A stretch of 64,000 bases of DNA from Glacieibacterium frigidum. GTDB taxonomy: Bacteria > Pseudomonadota > Alphaproteobacteria > Sphingomonadales > Sphingomonadaceae. The notes below the pieces were generated by a model. That model saw only the letters and a program-made list of their open reading frames with translations, ran no database searches and was not told the origin of the DNA. Below, piece by piece: positions 27,383-35,507 of the stretch. The stretch covers positions 310,001-374,000 of the forward strand of contig NZ_VJWA01000001.1 in assembly GCF_007097155.1 (NCBI RefSeq). Direction: 5' to 3'. Positions within the stretch are counted from its first letter, which is position 1. Each line of letters starts with the position of its first letter. The position numbers and the translations under genes are program-made.

Positions 27383-27787
27383 GTGTCCAGGTCTAGCGTG
27401 CGTCCGGCGAAGCGGGTCTATAATCGCCGCATCATCATCGCATCGGTCGTCTATGCGGCGATGCTGCTGCCGACGACGTACATCGTCAGGCATTACACGC
27501 CCGAGCTGCCGCTGCGCATCGTCCTCGGCCTGCTGCCAGCACTCGGTATCGTTGCGATGTTCGTGGCGCTCGGGCGCTACCTGCTCGAGGAGACCGACGA
27601 ATATCTGCGCGCCTGCATGGTCAACCAGATCCTGTGGGCGACCGGCGGCACGCTGAGCCTCGCGACGATGTGGGGGTTTCTGGAGAATTTCGATGCGGCG
27701 CCGCACCTGCCGCTGTACGTCGTCGCGATCGTCTGGTTCTTCTGCCTTGGGCTGGTCGGCGCGCTGACCCGCGACCGCGCGGCATGA
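27383..27787 (+). CDS. Four-helix integral membrane protein
   Basis: A 134-residue protein with four predicted helices: about residues 17-36 (RIIIASVVYAAMLLPTTYIV), 45-64, 83-103 and 109-128, and a short acidic loop LLEETDEYLRACMVNQ between helices 2 and 3. This loop pattern recurs in small membrane proteins paired with an XRE regulator. No enzymatic motif is seen. GTG 27383 has AGGGAAG upstream. The stop overlaps the regulator start (ATGA). Confidence 0.78.
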   Translation: MSRSSVRPAKRVYNRRIIIASVVYAAMLLPTTYIVRHYTPELPLRIVLGLLPALGIVAMFVALGRYLLEETDEYLRACMVNQILWATGGTLSLATMWGFLENFDAAPHLPLYVVAIVWFFCLGLVGALTRDRAA

Positions 27788-27975
27788 ACAACCGCCTGCG
27801 CGTGCTGCGCGCCGAACGTGGCTGGAGCCAGGCCGATCTCGCGGCGCGGCTCGACGTCTCGCGGCAGAGCGTCAACGCCATCGAGACGGGCAAGTACGAC
27901 CCGTCGCTGCCGCTCGCCTTCCGCATCGCCGCGCTTTTCGAGGCGCCGATCGAGGCGATCTTCACGGCCGATTGA
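27784..27975 (+). CDS. Small XRE-family transcriptional regulator
   Basis: A 63-residue protein made almost only of a Cro/CI helix-turn-helix: LRVLRAERGWSQADLAARLD, SRQSVNAIETGKYDPSLPLA, ending in FEAPIEAIFTAD. Such minimal regulators are co-transcribed with a small membrane protein, as here (4-bp overlap), and usually bind their own promoter. The palindrome over the upstream -35 box is the natural candidate operator. The gene it senses or the signal is unknown. Confidence 0.92.
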   Translation: MNNRLRVLRAERGWSQADLAARLDVSRQSVNAIETGKYDPSLPLAFRIAALFEAPIEAIFTAD

Positions 27976-28018
27976 CCGCGCGCTATCTAGGGCATCGATC
28001 GGGCGCTAGGCTGGTCCG

Positions 28019-28762
28019 GTGAGTGTCTCCACCGTCCGCGTCGTCGATCTCGAAACCACCGGCTCGCGCCCGCCCGCGCATGCAGTGTGCGAGATCGGCT
28101 GGCAGGACGTGACGCTGGGCGAAGACGGGTGGCAGGTGACCGCGTCGCGCGGGTCGAGCCTCGTCGATCCGCAGCGCGCCATTCCGCCGGTGACGCAGGC
28201 GGTGCACCACATCATCGACGAAGACGTCGTCGGCGCACCGCGCTGGGCCGACATTGCACCCGTCGTGCTGCGCGCCTTTCCAGTCATGGCGGCGCACCGC
28301 GCCAGCTTCGAACAGCGTTTCTGCACCCCGGCGCTGTCGGGCGGGGCGCGCTGGATCTGCACGTGGAAATGCGCGCTGCGGCTGTGGCCCGACAGCCCGT
28401 CCTTCTCGAACCAGGTGCTGCGCTACTGGCGCAAGCCGGTGGGGCTCGACCGCGAGCTCGGCCTGCCGGTGCATCGCGCGCTGCCCGACGCCTATGTGAC
28501 CGCGCACCATCTGCGCGACATGCTCGCCGAGGCGAGTGTCGACCAGCTGCTCGAATGGAGCGACCTGCCCGGGCTGCTGCCGCGCGTCCCCGCCGGGCCC
28601 GACCGCGGCAAGGGGTGGGCGGAGATCGACGATGCGGCACTAACCGGGTGGCTCGGCGACCGCGACGAGGATGTCCGCTATTCGGCGAGTGTCGAGCAGG
28701 CGCGGCGCAGCGGCACGGTCAGGGACGTCGCGCCGCCCTCACAGGGCAGCCTGTTCGCCTGA
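28019..28762 (+). CDS. DEDDh-type 3'-5' exonuclease domain protein
   Basis: A 247-residue protein. The exonuclease I motif is VRVVDLETTGSRPP near residue 8, with AVHHIIDEDVVGAP typical of the DnaQ-like family, VMAAHRASFEQRF for motif II, and ALPDAYVTAHHLRDML (H...D) for motif III. It resembles the epsilon-like exonuclease part of DNA polymerase III but lacks the polymerase-binding tail. The C-terminal about 80 residues are not recognised. GTG 28019 is the only start before the motif. The role (DNA repair or RNA turnover) is open. Confidence 0.82.
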   Translation: MSVSTVRVVDLETTGSRPPAHAVCEIGWQDVTLGEDGWQVTASRGSSLVDPQRAIPPVTQAVHHIIDEDVVGAPRWADIAPVVLRAFPVMAAHRASFEQRFCTPALSGGARWICTWKCALRLWPDSPSFSNQVLRYWRKPVGLDRELGLPVHRALPDAYVTAHHLRDMLAEASVDQLLEWSDLPGLLPRVPAGPDRGKGWAEIDDAALTGWLGDRDEDVRYSASVEQARRSGTVRDVAPPSQGSLFA

Positions 28763-28766
28763 CACG

Positions 28767-28796
28767 AAAAAGGGGCGGACCCTGCGGCCCGCCCCT
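28767..28796 (-). terminator. Intrinsic terminator of the fasciclin gene
   Basis: On the minus strand, an 8-bp stem AGGGGCGG/CCGCCCCT with a 10-nt loop is followed by TTTTT (28771-28767). It lies about 26 bp past the fasciclin stop and can also act on the convergent exonuclease transcript. Confidence 0.8.
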
Positions 28797-28821
28797 CCGA
28801 TCTTCGGACTGATACGAGAAA

Positions 28822-29391
28822 TTACTGCGGCATCAGCACGGTGTCGACGACGTGGATGACGCCGTTCGACTGATAGACGTCGGCGATCGTCACGGTGGCG
28901 GCGTTGCCCTTGGCGTCGATCAGCTTGACGGTCTTGCCCGACGCGGTCGCGGTCAGTTCGCCGCCATTGACGGTCTTCAGCACGGCCTTGCCGCCGCCGT
29001 CCTTGATCGCCTTGGCAACGGCCTTCGAATCGAGCTTACCCGCGACGACGTGGTAGGTCAGGATACCGGTCAGCGTGTCCTTGTTCTCGGGCTTGACCAG
29101 CGTCTCGACAGTGCCGGCGGGCAGCTTGGCAAACGCCGCGTTGGTCGGCGCGAACACGGTGAACGGACCCGGGCCCGACAGCGTGTCGACGAGGCCGGCG
29201 GCCTTCACGGCGGCGACCAGCGTCGTGTGATCCTTCGAATTGACGGCGTTCTCGATGATGTTCTTGTTCGGATACATCGGCGCGCCGCCGACCGTCACGG
29301 TCTTCGCGGCAGCCGGCGCGACGCCCGCGCCTAGGCCAGCAGCAGCCATAGCGAACAGGGCCGCACCGAACGCGTGCTTGGAAATGCTCAT
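28822..29391 (-). CDS. Secreted fasciclin-domain protein
   Basis: A 189-residue protein with signal peptide MSISKHAFGAALFAMAAAGL... ending near APAAA, followed by a single FAS1 domain: IIENAVNSKDHTTLVAAVKA, GPFTVFAPTNAAFAKLPAGT (H1 box), LTYHVVAGKLD, and GVIHVVDTVLMP (H2 box). FAS1 proteins act in adhesion or stress surfaces. It lies downstream of, and on the same strand as, an ECF sigma/RskA pair, the gene neighbourhood commonly seen for SigK-type systems, so it may be a target. A 95-bp gap allows its own promoter; a terminator follows it. Confidence 0.95.
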   Translation of the reverse strand: MSISKHAFGAALFAMAAAGLGAGVAPAAAKTVTVGGAPMYPNKNIIENAVNSKDHTTLVAAVKAAGLVDTLSGPGPFTVFAPTNAAFAKLPAGTVETLVKPENKDTLTGILTYHVVAGKLDSKAVAKAIKDGGGKAVLKTVNGGELTATASGKTVKLIDAKGNAATVTIADVYQSNGVIHVVDTVLMPQ

Positions 29392-29486
29392 ACAGAAATT
29401 CTCCCTCGTGGATCCGTCAGGCGGACGAACCCTATACGAAGATGGGTACGGAACAGTTGCATTACGGCCACAGAACGGCCCTGCGG

Positions 29487-30188
29487 CTAAATGCCCGTCA
29501 GCTTGCCCGTCGCAACCACCGGCCCGGTCGGTGCGCCGGTCTTGGAGCCACCCTTGGGCTCCAAGCTGATCGCCAGCGTCGAGCCGGGCTTCAAGCCCTT
29601 CAACCGCTCAGCCGGGATCGCATGGCTCTCGGGCGATGCAAGGTCGATCGTGCCGAGCGAACGCGGCGGATTGTCACCCTCGATAACCCACAGCTCGGGC
29701 GTCCGCCCGGCGTCGTCGGTCTTGCCGGCGGGCGTCAGGATAATCGCCTCACGCGATGCATCGTAGGTCGCGGTGATCAGCGACACGCCGCCTTCGGAGG
29801 CCAGGTTGGCGACCAGCAGCTGCGGTGCCGCCGGCGTGTCGGGGCGCGCGATCAGCAGGATCGCGGTGACTGCCGCGACGGCCGTCGAGGCACCCGCCAA
29901 GCCGCGCCACAGGTTGAGGCTCGACCAGATCGACGGCTTCGCAGCGACACGCGGCGCGGGTTCGATGACGCTCATGATACGGCTCCAGACCTCGGGTGAC
30001 GGGGACACGGGCGCAGTCGCCTCGTCGAGCGGCGCAAGCAGGCGCTGCCACTCCTCGACGCTGGCGCGGAACACGGGGTCGCTCGCCATGCGCGCCTCGG
30101 CGGCGCGCAGCGCGTCGCGGCTCAGCGCACCCAACGCGGTATCGATCGCCAGGCCGTCGTCGCCGTCGAGATCACTGCCAGCGCTCAT
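29487..30188 (-). CDS. RskA-type anti-sigma factor
   Basis: A 233-residue single-pass membrane protein. The cytoplasmic N-terminus (ALSRDALRAAEARMASDPVF) matches the anti-sigma zinc-less ASD of the RskA group. One membrane helix lies near residues 95-115 (GLAGASTAVAAVTAILLIA). The periplasmic part ends with the RskA C-terminal domain (ELWVIEGDNPPRSLGTIDL, STLAISLEPKGGSKTGAPTG). It would hold the adjacent ECF sigma factor at the membrane until regulated proteolysis. ATG 30188 overlaps the sigma stop by 4 bp. Confidence 0.92.
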   Translation of the reverse strand: MSAGSDLDGDDGLAIDTALGALSRDALRAAEARMASDPVFRASVEEWQRLLAPLDEATAPVSPSPEVWSRIMSVIEPAPRVAAKPSIWSSLNLWRGLAGASTAVAAVTAILLIARPDTPAAPQLLVANLASEGGVSLITATYDASREAIILTPAGKTDDAGRTPELWVIEGDNPPRSLGTIDLASPESHAIPAERLKGLKPGSTLAISLEPKGGSKTGAPTGPVVATGKLTGI

Positions 30189-30727
30189 GCCATGGCTCCC
30201 TGCATGCGGAGCAGGCCGCGCCGCACCCAGCTCTTCAACGTGCCGACGGGTACGCCTTCCCGTACCGCCAGCGCCTCGTAGGTGAGGCCTTCGAAATAGG
30301 TGCTGCGGATCGCCGCCGCGTGGCGCGCGTCGAGCGTGTCGAGCGCTGCATGCAGGCGGCGCGCATCGTCGCTCGCATCGATCAGTTGGTCGGCAGGCAG
30401 CGAAGTGTCGGGGACATCGGCCGCGGCATCGAGCGCCGTCGTCGGGCGGCTGCCGCGAGCGCGCAGCCGGTCGATGGCGCGGTTGCGCGCGATCGTCGCC
30501 ATCCAGGTGATCGGACTGGCGCGCGCGGCATCGAATTCCGCCGCCTTTCGCCAGACCGTTGTATAGACTTCCTGCAACACGTCTTCCGCCTCGCCCCGTT
30601 CGTTCAATATACGGAGGATGACGCCAAATAGTTTTGCGCTCGTCGCGTCGTACAGGTTTTTGAATGCCGCCGTATCGCCGGCGCCGGCGCGGTCGAGCAA
30701 AGTCACCAGCATTGCGCTGCCGCTCAT
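30185..30727 (-). CDS. ECF RNA polymerase sigma factor (SigK/RpoE-like)
   Basis: A 180-residue ECF sigma. Region 2 is LYDATSAKLFGVILRILNER, then EAEDVLQEVYTTVWRKAAEF and PITWMATIARNRAIDRLRAR (-10 recognition). Region 4 is LDARHAAAIRSTYFEGLTYE and VPVGTLKSWVRRGLLRMQ (-35 recognition). It is translationally coupled both to mlaF upstream (ATGA overlap) and to the anti-sigma gene downstream. The partner arrangement and the nearby fasciclin gene fit SigK-like groups. Confidence 0.94.
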   Translation of the reverse strand: MSGSAMLVTLLDRAGAGDTAAFKNLYDATSAKLFGVILRILNERGEAEDVLQEVYTTVWRKAAEFDAARASPITWMATIARNRAIDRLRARGSRPTTALDAAADVPDTSLPADQLIDASDDARRLHAALDTLDARHAAAIRSTYFEGLTYEALAVREGVPVGTLKSWVRRGLLRMQGAMA

Positions 30728-31494
30728 CCCCCGCGCACCGCCATCTTGATCGGCCCCTCCGCCCGCCCGTTGACGAACTGATAGACATAGGGATTGCCCG
30801 TCGCGTCAATCCCCTCGCGCGGTCCGTGCCAGACAATGCGGCCGGCGTAGAGCATCGCGACGCGGTCGGCGACCTTGCGGACGCTCGCCATGTCGTGGGT
30901 GATGGTCAGCGCGGTGATCTTCAGGTCGCGGACCAGCTCGACAATCAGGTCGTTGATGACGTCGGCCATGATCGGATCGAGGCCGGTCGTCGGCTCGTCG
31001 AAGAACACGATTTCCGGCCGCGGGGCGATCGCGCGGGCCAGCGCGACGCGCTTCTGCATGCCGCCCGACAGCTCGGACGGGCGCAGGTCGGCGACTTCGG
31101 CACCCAGGCCGACACGCGCCAGATTGTCGATCGCCGCCGCCCGCAGGTCGGCACCTTTCCGCGACTGGTCGAGCGCGAAGCTGACATTGCGCCAGACGCT
31201 CAGCGAATCGAACAGTGCGCCCCCCTGGAACAGCATCCCGAAGCGCGCCTGATGCGCCGCCAGCGCGCGGCCCTTCAAGTGCGTCACATCGACCCCGTCG
31301 ACCTCGATCCGCCCCGCGTCGGGGGCGATCAGGCCGAGGATGCACTTCATCATCACCGACTTGCCCGTGCCCGAGCCGCCGATGACGACCATCGACTCGC
31401 CCGCGCAGATGTTGAGGTCGACGCCCTGCAGCACCTGCTTCGACCCGAAGCGCTTGCGCAGGCCCTTCAGCGCGATCTTGGGGATCTCGGTCAT
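30724..31494 (-). CDS. mlaF: MlaF-like phospholipid ABC transporter ATPase
   Basis: A 256-residue ATPase: VVIGGSGTGKSVMMKCILGL (Walker A), MLFQGGALFDSLSVWRNVSF (the Q-loop typical of MlaF), LRPSELSGGMQKRVALARAI and IVFFDEPTTGLDPIMADVIN. In the Mla system it drives retrograde or anterograde phospholipid movement between membranes with MlaE and an MCE protein. The MCE gene usually found next is replaced here by the ECF sigma gene. Its start overlaps mlaE. Confidence 0.95.
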   Translation of the reverse strand: MTEIPKIALKGLRKRFGSKQVLQGVDLNICAGESMVVIGGSGTGKSVMMKCILGLIAPDAGRIEVDGVDVTHLKGRALAAHQARFGMLFQGGALFDSLSVWRNVSFALDQSRKGADLRAAAIDNLARVGLGAEVADLRPSELSGGMQKRVALARAIAPRPEIVFFDEPTTGLDPIMADVINDLIVELVRDLKITALTITHDMASVRKVADRVAMLYAGRIVWHGPREGIDATGNPYVYQFVNGRAEGPIKMAVRGG

Positions 31495-32288
31495 GTGCCG
31501 AACACCAGCACGGTGATGACCAGGTTCGACAACAGGATCATGATAAAGGCGCTGACTACCGCATTGGTCGTCGCCTTGCCGACACCCGCGGCGCCGCCGG
31601 TCGAGCGGAAACCGTGGTAGCAGCCCATCAGCGCGATGAAGAAGCCGAACACCGCCGCCTTGACCATCGACGACACGACATCCTCGACCTTCAGATATTC
31701 CATAGTCGTGTTGAGGTAATTGGCGCTGTTGAACCCCAGCCGCCCGGTCGCGAGCAGGAAGCCGCCCAGCACGCCGACGATGTTCGCGACCAGCACGAGG
31801 ATCGGCATGACCAGCACCGCCGCGACCAGCCGCGGCGCGATCAGGTAGCGATAGGGGTCGGTGCGCAGCGTCGCGAGTGCGTCGATCTGTTCGGTGACGC
31901 GCATCGTGCCGAGTTCGGCCGCCATCGCCGAACTGACGCGGCCCGCAACCATCAGGCCACCGAGCACGGGGCCCAGCTCGCGGACGATGCCGATGACGGT
32001 CACCGCAGGCACGGTCGAGGCGGCGTTGAAGCGGCTGCCGCCGATATAGATCTGCTGGACCAGCGCCGAGCCGATGAACAAGGCGGTCAGCCCGACGACG
32101 GGCAGAGAGAAATAGCCGATCACCAGGATCTGCTCGAGCAGCCGCGCCGGGTAGTAGGGCGGCAGCACGGCGTGACCAAGCGCGCGCGCGGCGAATTTCG
32201 ACATGCGGCCGATTGCGGCAAGCCCGCCGATGACGAATCCGCCGATCGCGCTCAGCACGCCGACCGCGTCGTGAGCGATTCCTCTCAT
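31491..32288 (-). CDS. mlaE: MlaE-like phospholipid ABC transporter permease
   Basis: A 265-residue permease. Signatures are RLLEQILVIGYFSLPVVGLT, GIVRELGPVLGGLMVAGRVS, the conserved AAELGTMRVTEQIDALATL helix, and FIALMGCYHGFRSTGGAAGV. It pairs with MlaF (4-bp overlap). ATG 32288 overlaps the alr stop. The function in outer-membrane lipid asymmetry is inferred from the family. Confidence 0.95.
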   Translation of the reverse strand: MRGIAHDAVGVLSAIGGFVIGGLAAIGRMSKFAARALGHAVLPPYYPARLLEQILVIGYFSLPVVGLTALFIGSALVQQIYIGGSRFNAASTVPAVTVIGIVRELGPVLGGLMVAGRVSSAMAAELGTMRVTEQIDALATLRTDPYRYLIAPRLVAAVLVMPILVLVANIVGVLGGFLLATGRLGFNSANYLNTTMEYLKVEDVVSSMVKAAVFGFFIALMGCYHGFRSTGGAAGVGKATTNAVVSAFIMILLSNLVITVLVFGT

Positions 32289-33298
32289 ACGTACCGCCGC
32301 TGATAGCGGTGGCCGAGGCCGGTCAGCAACTCATATTGTGCGATACCGCTCAACGCACTAGCCGCGGCCAAGTCGAAATCGACGCGCAGCCAGTCGCCTT
32401 CGCGGACATCGTGCCCGGTGACGTCGATGCCGGTCAGGTCCATCGAAACGCGTCCGACGACGGGGCAGGGAGTTTCTTCGACATAGCCGCGCCCAACGCC
32501 CGAGAAGGCGCGGCGGTACCCATCGGCGTAACCCAGGTTCAGGATCGCGACCCGGCTGGCGCGCGGTGCAGCCCAGGTGGCGCCGTAGCCAAAGGTCTCG
32601 CCCGCCGCGATGTCGCGGACCTGGACGACGCGCGCCTCGACGCCTGCGACGGTCTGCAGCTGCCCCGCCGCGGCGGGGTGCATGACGCCGCCGTACAGGC
32701 CGATGCCGGGCCGTGTCAGGTCGAAGGCGTAGTCGGTGCCGAGGCAGACTCCAGCCGAATTGGCGAGCGCGGCGCGGGCGTGCGGCACCTGCGCGCAAGC
32801 CTCGTGGAAGCGCGCGAGCTGCGCGGCATTGAGCGGATGGCCGGGCTCGTCGGCGCAGGCGATGTGGCTGTGCAGCACGTCGATGTCGAGGGCGGGCAGC
32901 TGCGCGAGATCGGCGTGGTTCAGCCCCAGCCGGTTCATGCCGGTGTCGACCATCAGGTCGCAGCGCCCGCCGCCACTGTCGACCCAGCGCGCGACCTGCT
33001 CGAGCGAGTTGAGCACCGGCACGACACCCGGCAAAGGCGTCTCGCCCGGCAGCAGCCCGTGCAGCACCGCCAGCCGCGTGCCCGCCGGCATCGTCAGCGC
33101 CGCGGCCTCCGCCCAGGTCGCGACGAAGAAGTCCCGGCATCCCGCCGCCGCCAGCGCCGCCACCGCCTCGCGTGCGCCCAGCCCGTACCCGTCGGCCTTG
33201 ACCGCCGCGCCTGCCGCCACGCCGCCCTGTGCGCCGAACCAGCGCCAGTTGGCGGCAAGCGCGGACGTGTCGACGGTCAGGCGGAGGGGGGCGGACAT
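32285..33298 (-). CDS. alr: Alanine racemase
   Basis: A 337-residue fold-type III PLP enzyme supplying D-alanine for peptidoglycan. The PLP lysine is Lys34 in AAVKADGYGLG; the C-terminal domain has LNLGYADGYRRAFSG and RVSMDLTGIDVT. The N-terminal RLTVDTSALAANW is normal. It is somewhat shorter than most family members (about 355-375) but no motif is missing. Overlap with mlaE (4 bp) and a 38-bp gap after the CcdC-like gene place it in the dnaB operon. Confidence 0.95.
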   Translation of the reverse strand: MSAPLRLTVDTSALAANWRWFGAQGGVAAGAAVKADGYGLGAREAVAALAAAGCRDFFVATWAEAAALTMPAGTRLAVLHGLLPGETPLPGVVPVLNSLEQVARWVDSGGGRCDLMVDTGMNRLGLNHADLAQLPALDIDVLHSHIACADEPGHPLNAAQLARFHEACAQVPHARAALANSAGVCLGTDYAFDLTRPGIGLYGGVMHPAAAGQLQTVAGVEARVVQVRDIAAGETFGYGATWAAPRASRVAILNLGYADGYRRAFSGVGRGYVEETPCPVVGRVSMDLTGIDVTGHDVREGDWLRVDFDLAAASALSGIAQYELLTGLGHRYQRRYV

Positions 33299-33336
33299 CG
33301 CCTCCGGCTTAGCGGCTTGGGCGTCGGGGGCAACCT

Positions 33337-33834
33337 TCAGGCTGCGCCCCGTGCTTCGGCGAGCATGCGGCGGGCGCGCAGGAACATCTCGACGCGCTGC
33401 ATCGCCAGCAGGCCGACGGCGAAGGCGACGAAGGCATCGATGACGCCGGCCGCGGGCATCGTGCCCGTTGCGCCCAGCTCTTCACGCAGCACGAAGCGCA
33501 TCCCGATCAGTCCGACGATGAGCAGCAGCGCGGCGGGCGACTGGCGCTGGTTGAGCGCGTGGCTGACGGGATCAATCTCGATGCGCATCAGCTTGCCGCG
33601 CCACCAGCCGATCGCGCTGCCGAGCAGCAGCGCCGCCGCGGCCCACAGCCACTGCACCCCGTGGGGCGGCCGCCACCAGAACAGCCCGGCGGCGAAGATG
33701 CCGTACAAGGTCGGCACGATCCACAGCCGCTCGAGGCGCAGGGGACGGCCGCGCTTCAGGCCGCGCAGGCGGAAGAACAGCACGATGAGGACGGCGACTG
33801 CGGCGACCGCGTAGGTGATCGCCTGCGGGGTCAT
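33337..33834 (-). CDS. CcdC/DUF1453-like membrane protein
   Basis: A 165-residue protein with about five hydrophobic segments, beginning ITYAVAAVAVLIVLFFRLRG and containing RLERLWIVPTLYGIFAAGLF, GSAIGWWRGKLMRIEIDPVS and a C-terminal RVEMFLRARRM. The pattern and the RGKLMRIEIDP loop fit the CcdC/DUF1453 family of small membrane proteins of unknown role. ATG 33834 overlaps the dnaB stop (ATGA); the longer upstream reading is inside dnaB and is rejected. Confidence 0.78.
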   Translation of the reverse strand: MTPQAITYAVAAVAVLIVLFFRLRGLKRGRPLRLERLWIVPTLYGIFAAGLFWWRPPHGVQWLWAAAALLLGSAIGWWRGKLMRIEIDPVSHALNQRQSPAALLLIVGLIGMRFVLREELGATGTMPAAGVIDAFVAFAVGLLAMQRVEMFLRARRMLAEARGAA

Positions 33835-35321
33835 TCGTAGCGCTCGGGCAGGAAGGCGTCGTCGGCGCGGTCGGCGAACTTGGTCGTCGATTTGTGGAAG
33901 GTCAGCGGCACGGTGCCGGTCGAGCCGTGGCGCTGCTTGGCGACGATGACTTCGGCAAGGCCGTGCAGCTTCTCGGCACGCTCCTTCCACTTGGCGTGCT
34001 TCTCGCCGTCCTCGATGTCGGGCTGCTTGAGCGCGTGGTAATATTCCTCGCGGTAAACAAACAGCACGATGTCGGCGTCCTGCTCGATGGTGCCCGACTC
34101 GCGAAGGTCGGCGAGCTGCGGGCGCTTGTCCTCGCGGTTCTCGACCGCGCGGCTCAGCTGCGACAGCGCCAGCACGGGGACCTGCAGCTCCTTCGCCAGC
34201 GTCTTCAGGCCGCGGGTGATCTCGGAGATTTCCTGCACGCGATTCTCGCTCGTCTTGGCCGAGCCCTGCAGCAGCTGGAGATAGTCGACGACGATCACCC
34301 CGACACCGCGCTGGCGCTTCAGGCGGCGCGCGCGGGTGCGCAGCGCGGCGATCGACAGTGCGGGCGTGTCGTCGATGTAGAAGGGCAGCTCGCTGAGCGC
34401 GCCCGCCGCACGTGCCAGCCGGTTGAACTCGTCCTGGCTGATCTTGCCCATGCGCAGGCTTTCGGAATTGACGTCCGACTGCTCGGCGAGGACGCGCGTC
34501 GCGAGCTGGTCGGACGACATCTCGAGGCTGAAGAAGGCGACGCCCGCGCCGCTGCGCTTGCCCTCGTCGATCCCGTCGGCGGCGTCGCGCTGCGCCCGCT
34601 GCGCGCAGGCAAAGGCGATGTTGGTGGCGAGCGCGGTTTTGCCCATCGCCGGACGCCCGGCGAGGATGACGAGGTCGGACTTGTGCAGCCCGCCGATCTT
34701 CGCGTTGAGTGCGTCGAGGCCGGTCGTGTAGCCCGACAGATGCCCGCCCGACTTCATCGCGCGGTCGGCCATCTCGACGGCTTCACGGGTGGCCTGGGCG
34801 AAGGTCTTGACCGCACCCGCGACCTCGCCCTGCTCGGCGACCTTGTACAGCGCGAGCTCGGCGTCCTCGATCTGCTTCAGGGGCGAGACATCGGCGCCCG
34901 TGTCGAAGGCGCCCGCCGCCATCTCGCGCCCGACGCGGATCATCTCGCGCAGCAGGGCGAGGTCATAGATCTGCTGGGCGAAGTCTTTGGCGGCGATCAG
35001 CGCGCCCGACTGTTCGGTCAGCCGCGCGAGGTAACCGGTGCCACCGACGTCGGCCATCGCCGGATCGGCGTCGAACAGGGGTTTGAGGGTAACCGGTGTC
35101 GCAACCATATTGCGGTCGGCGAGCGCGACGATTTTCTCGTAAATCCGGCCGTGCAATGCCTCGTGGAAATGCTCGGGCCGCAGCTTGAGCATGACGTCCT
35201 CGACGAGGCGATTGTCGATCATCAGCGCGCCGAGCAGCGCGGCCTCCGCCTCGAGATTCTGGGGCAGGATGGCGGTTTCAGGGACGGGCGGGACGACTCG
35301 CAGGGGCAGCGGCTGGATCAT
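33831..35321 (-). CDS. dnaB: Replicative DNA helicase
   Basis: A 496-residue hexameric helicase. The N-terminal domain runs AILPQNLEAEAALLGALMID to about residue 150. The RecA-like core has DLVILAGRPAMGKTALATNI (Walker A), VAFFSLEMSSDQLATRVLAE, IVVDYLQLLQGSAKTSENRV (Walker B) and ALSQLSRAVENR with RESGTIEQDADIV (arginine-finger region). ATG 35321 begins MIQPLPLR; the longer 36-codon extension in frame has no RBS and is not conserved-looking. A DnaA-box-like nonamer is present 66 bp upstream of the start. Confidence 0.97.
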   Translation of the reverse strand: MIQPLPLRVVPPVPETAILPQNLEAEAALLGALMIDNRLVEDVMLKLRPEHFHEALHGRIYEKIVALADRNMVATPVTLKPLFDADPAMADVGGTGYLARLTEQSGALIAAKDFAQQIYDLALLREMIRVGREMAAGAFDTGADVSPLKQIEDAELALYKVAEQGEVAGAVKTFAQATREAVEMADRAMKSGGHLSGYTTGLDALNAKIGGLHKSDLVILAGRPAMGKTALATNIAFACAQRAQRDAADGIDEGKRSGAGVAFFSLEMSSDQLATRVLAEQSDVNSESLRMGKISQDEFNRLARAAGALSELPFYIDDTPALSIAALRTRARRLKRQRGVGVIVVDYLQLLQGSAKTSENRVQEISEITRGLKTLAKELQVPVLALSQLSRAVENREDKRPQLADLRESGTIEQDADIVLFVYREEYYHALKQPDIEDGEKHAKWKERAEKLHGLAEVIVAKQRHGSTGTVPLTFHKSTTKFADRADDAFLPERYE

Positions 35322-35386
35322 GCCACGCTTGTCGCGCGAGGGGGCGACGGGGGCAATCCGCGGGTGTGGGCAGGTCTGTGGACGGT

Positions 35387-35395
35387 CGTGGATAA
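35387..35395. promoter_or_regulatory. DnaA-box-like nonamer upstream of dnaB
   Basis: Plus-strand CGTGGATAA, reverse complement TTATCCACG, one mismatch from the consensus TTATCCACA. It lies about 66 bp before the dnaB start on its coding strand. A single near-consensus box is not an origin; control of dnaB by DnaA is possible. Confidence 0.35.
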
Positions 35396-35423
35396 GCTGT
35401 GAGTGCGAGTGAAAAACTCGCGT

Positions 35424-35497
35424 CGTCATCCTCGCGAAGGCGGGGATCCAAAGTCACAGAGTTACGACCTTGGGTCCCCGCCTTCGCGGGGATGACG
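35424..35497. repeat. Palindromic intergenic repeat (REP-like)
   Basis: Two 28-bp arms (35424-35451 and 35470-35497) are inverted copies with 26 of 28 positions matching, separated by 18 nt. The sequence core CCCCGCCTTCGCGGGGATGA is of the kind scattered widely between genes in Sphingomonads. It lies between the ends of the helicase gene and the dnaB leader and would form a long hairpin in RNA read from the helicase gene. Confidence 0.85.
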
Positions 35498-35507
35498 AAG
35501 TGCGGAG

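Noticed and set aside
35322-35507. Possible replication origin near dnaB
   Set aside because: Only one DnaA-box-like nonamer and no AT-rich unwinding region; the repeat explains the hairpin.
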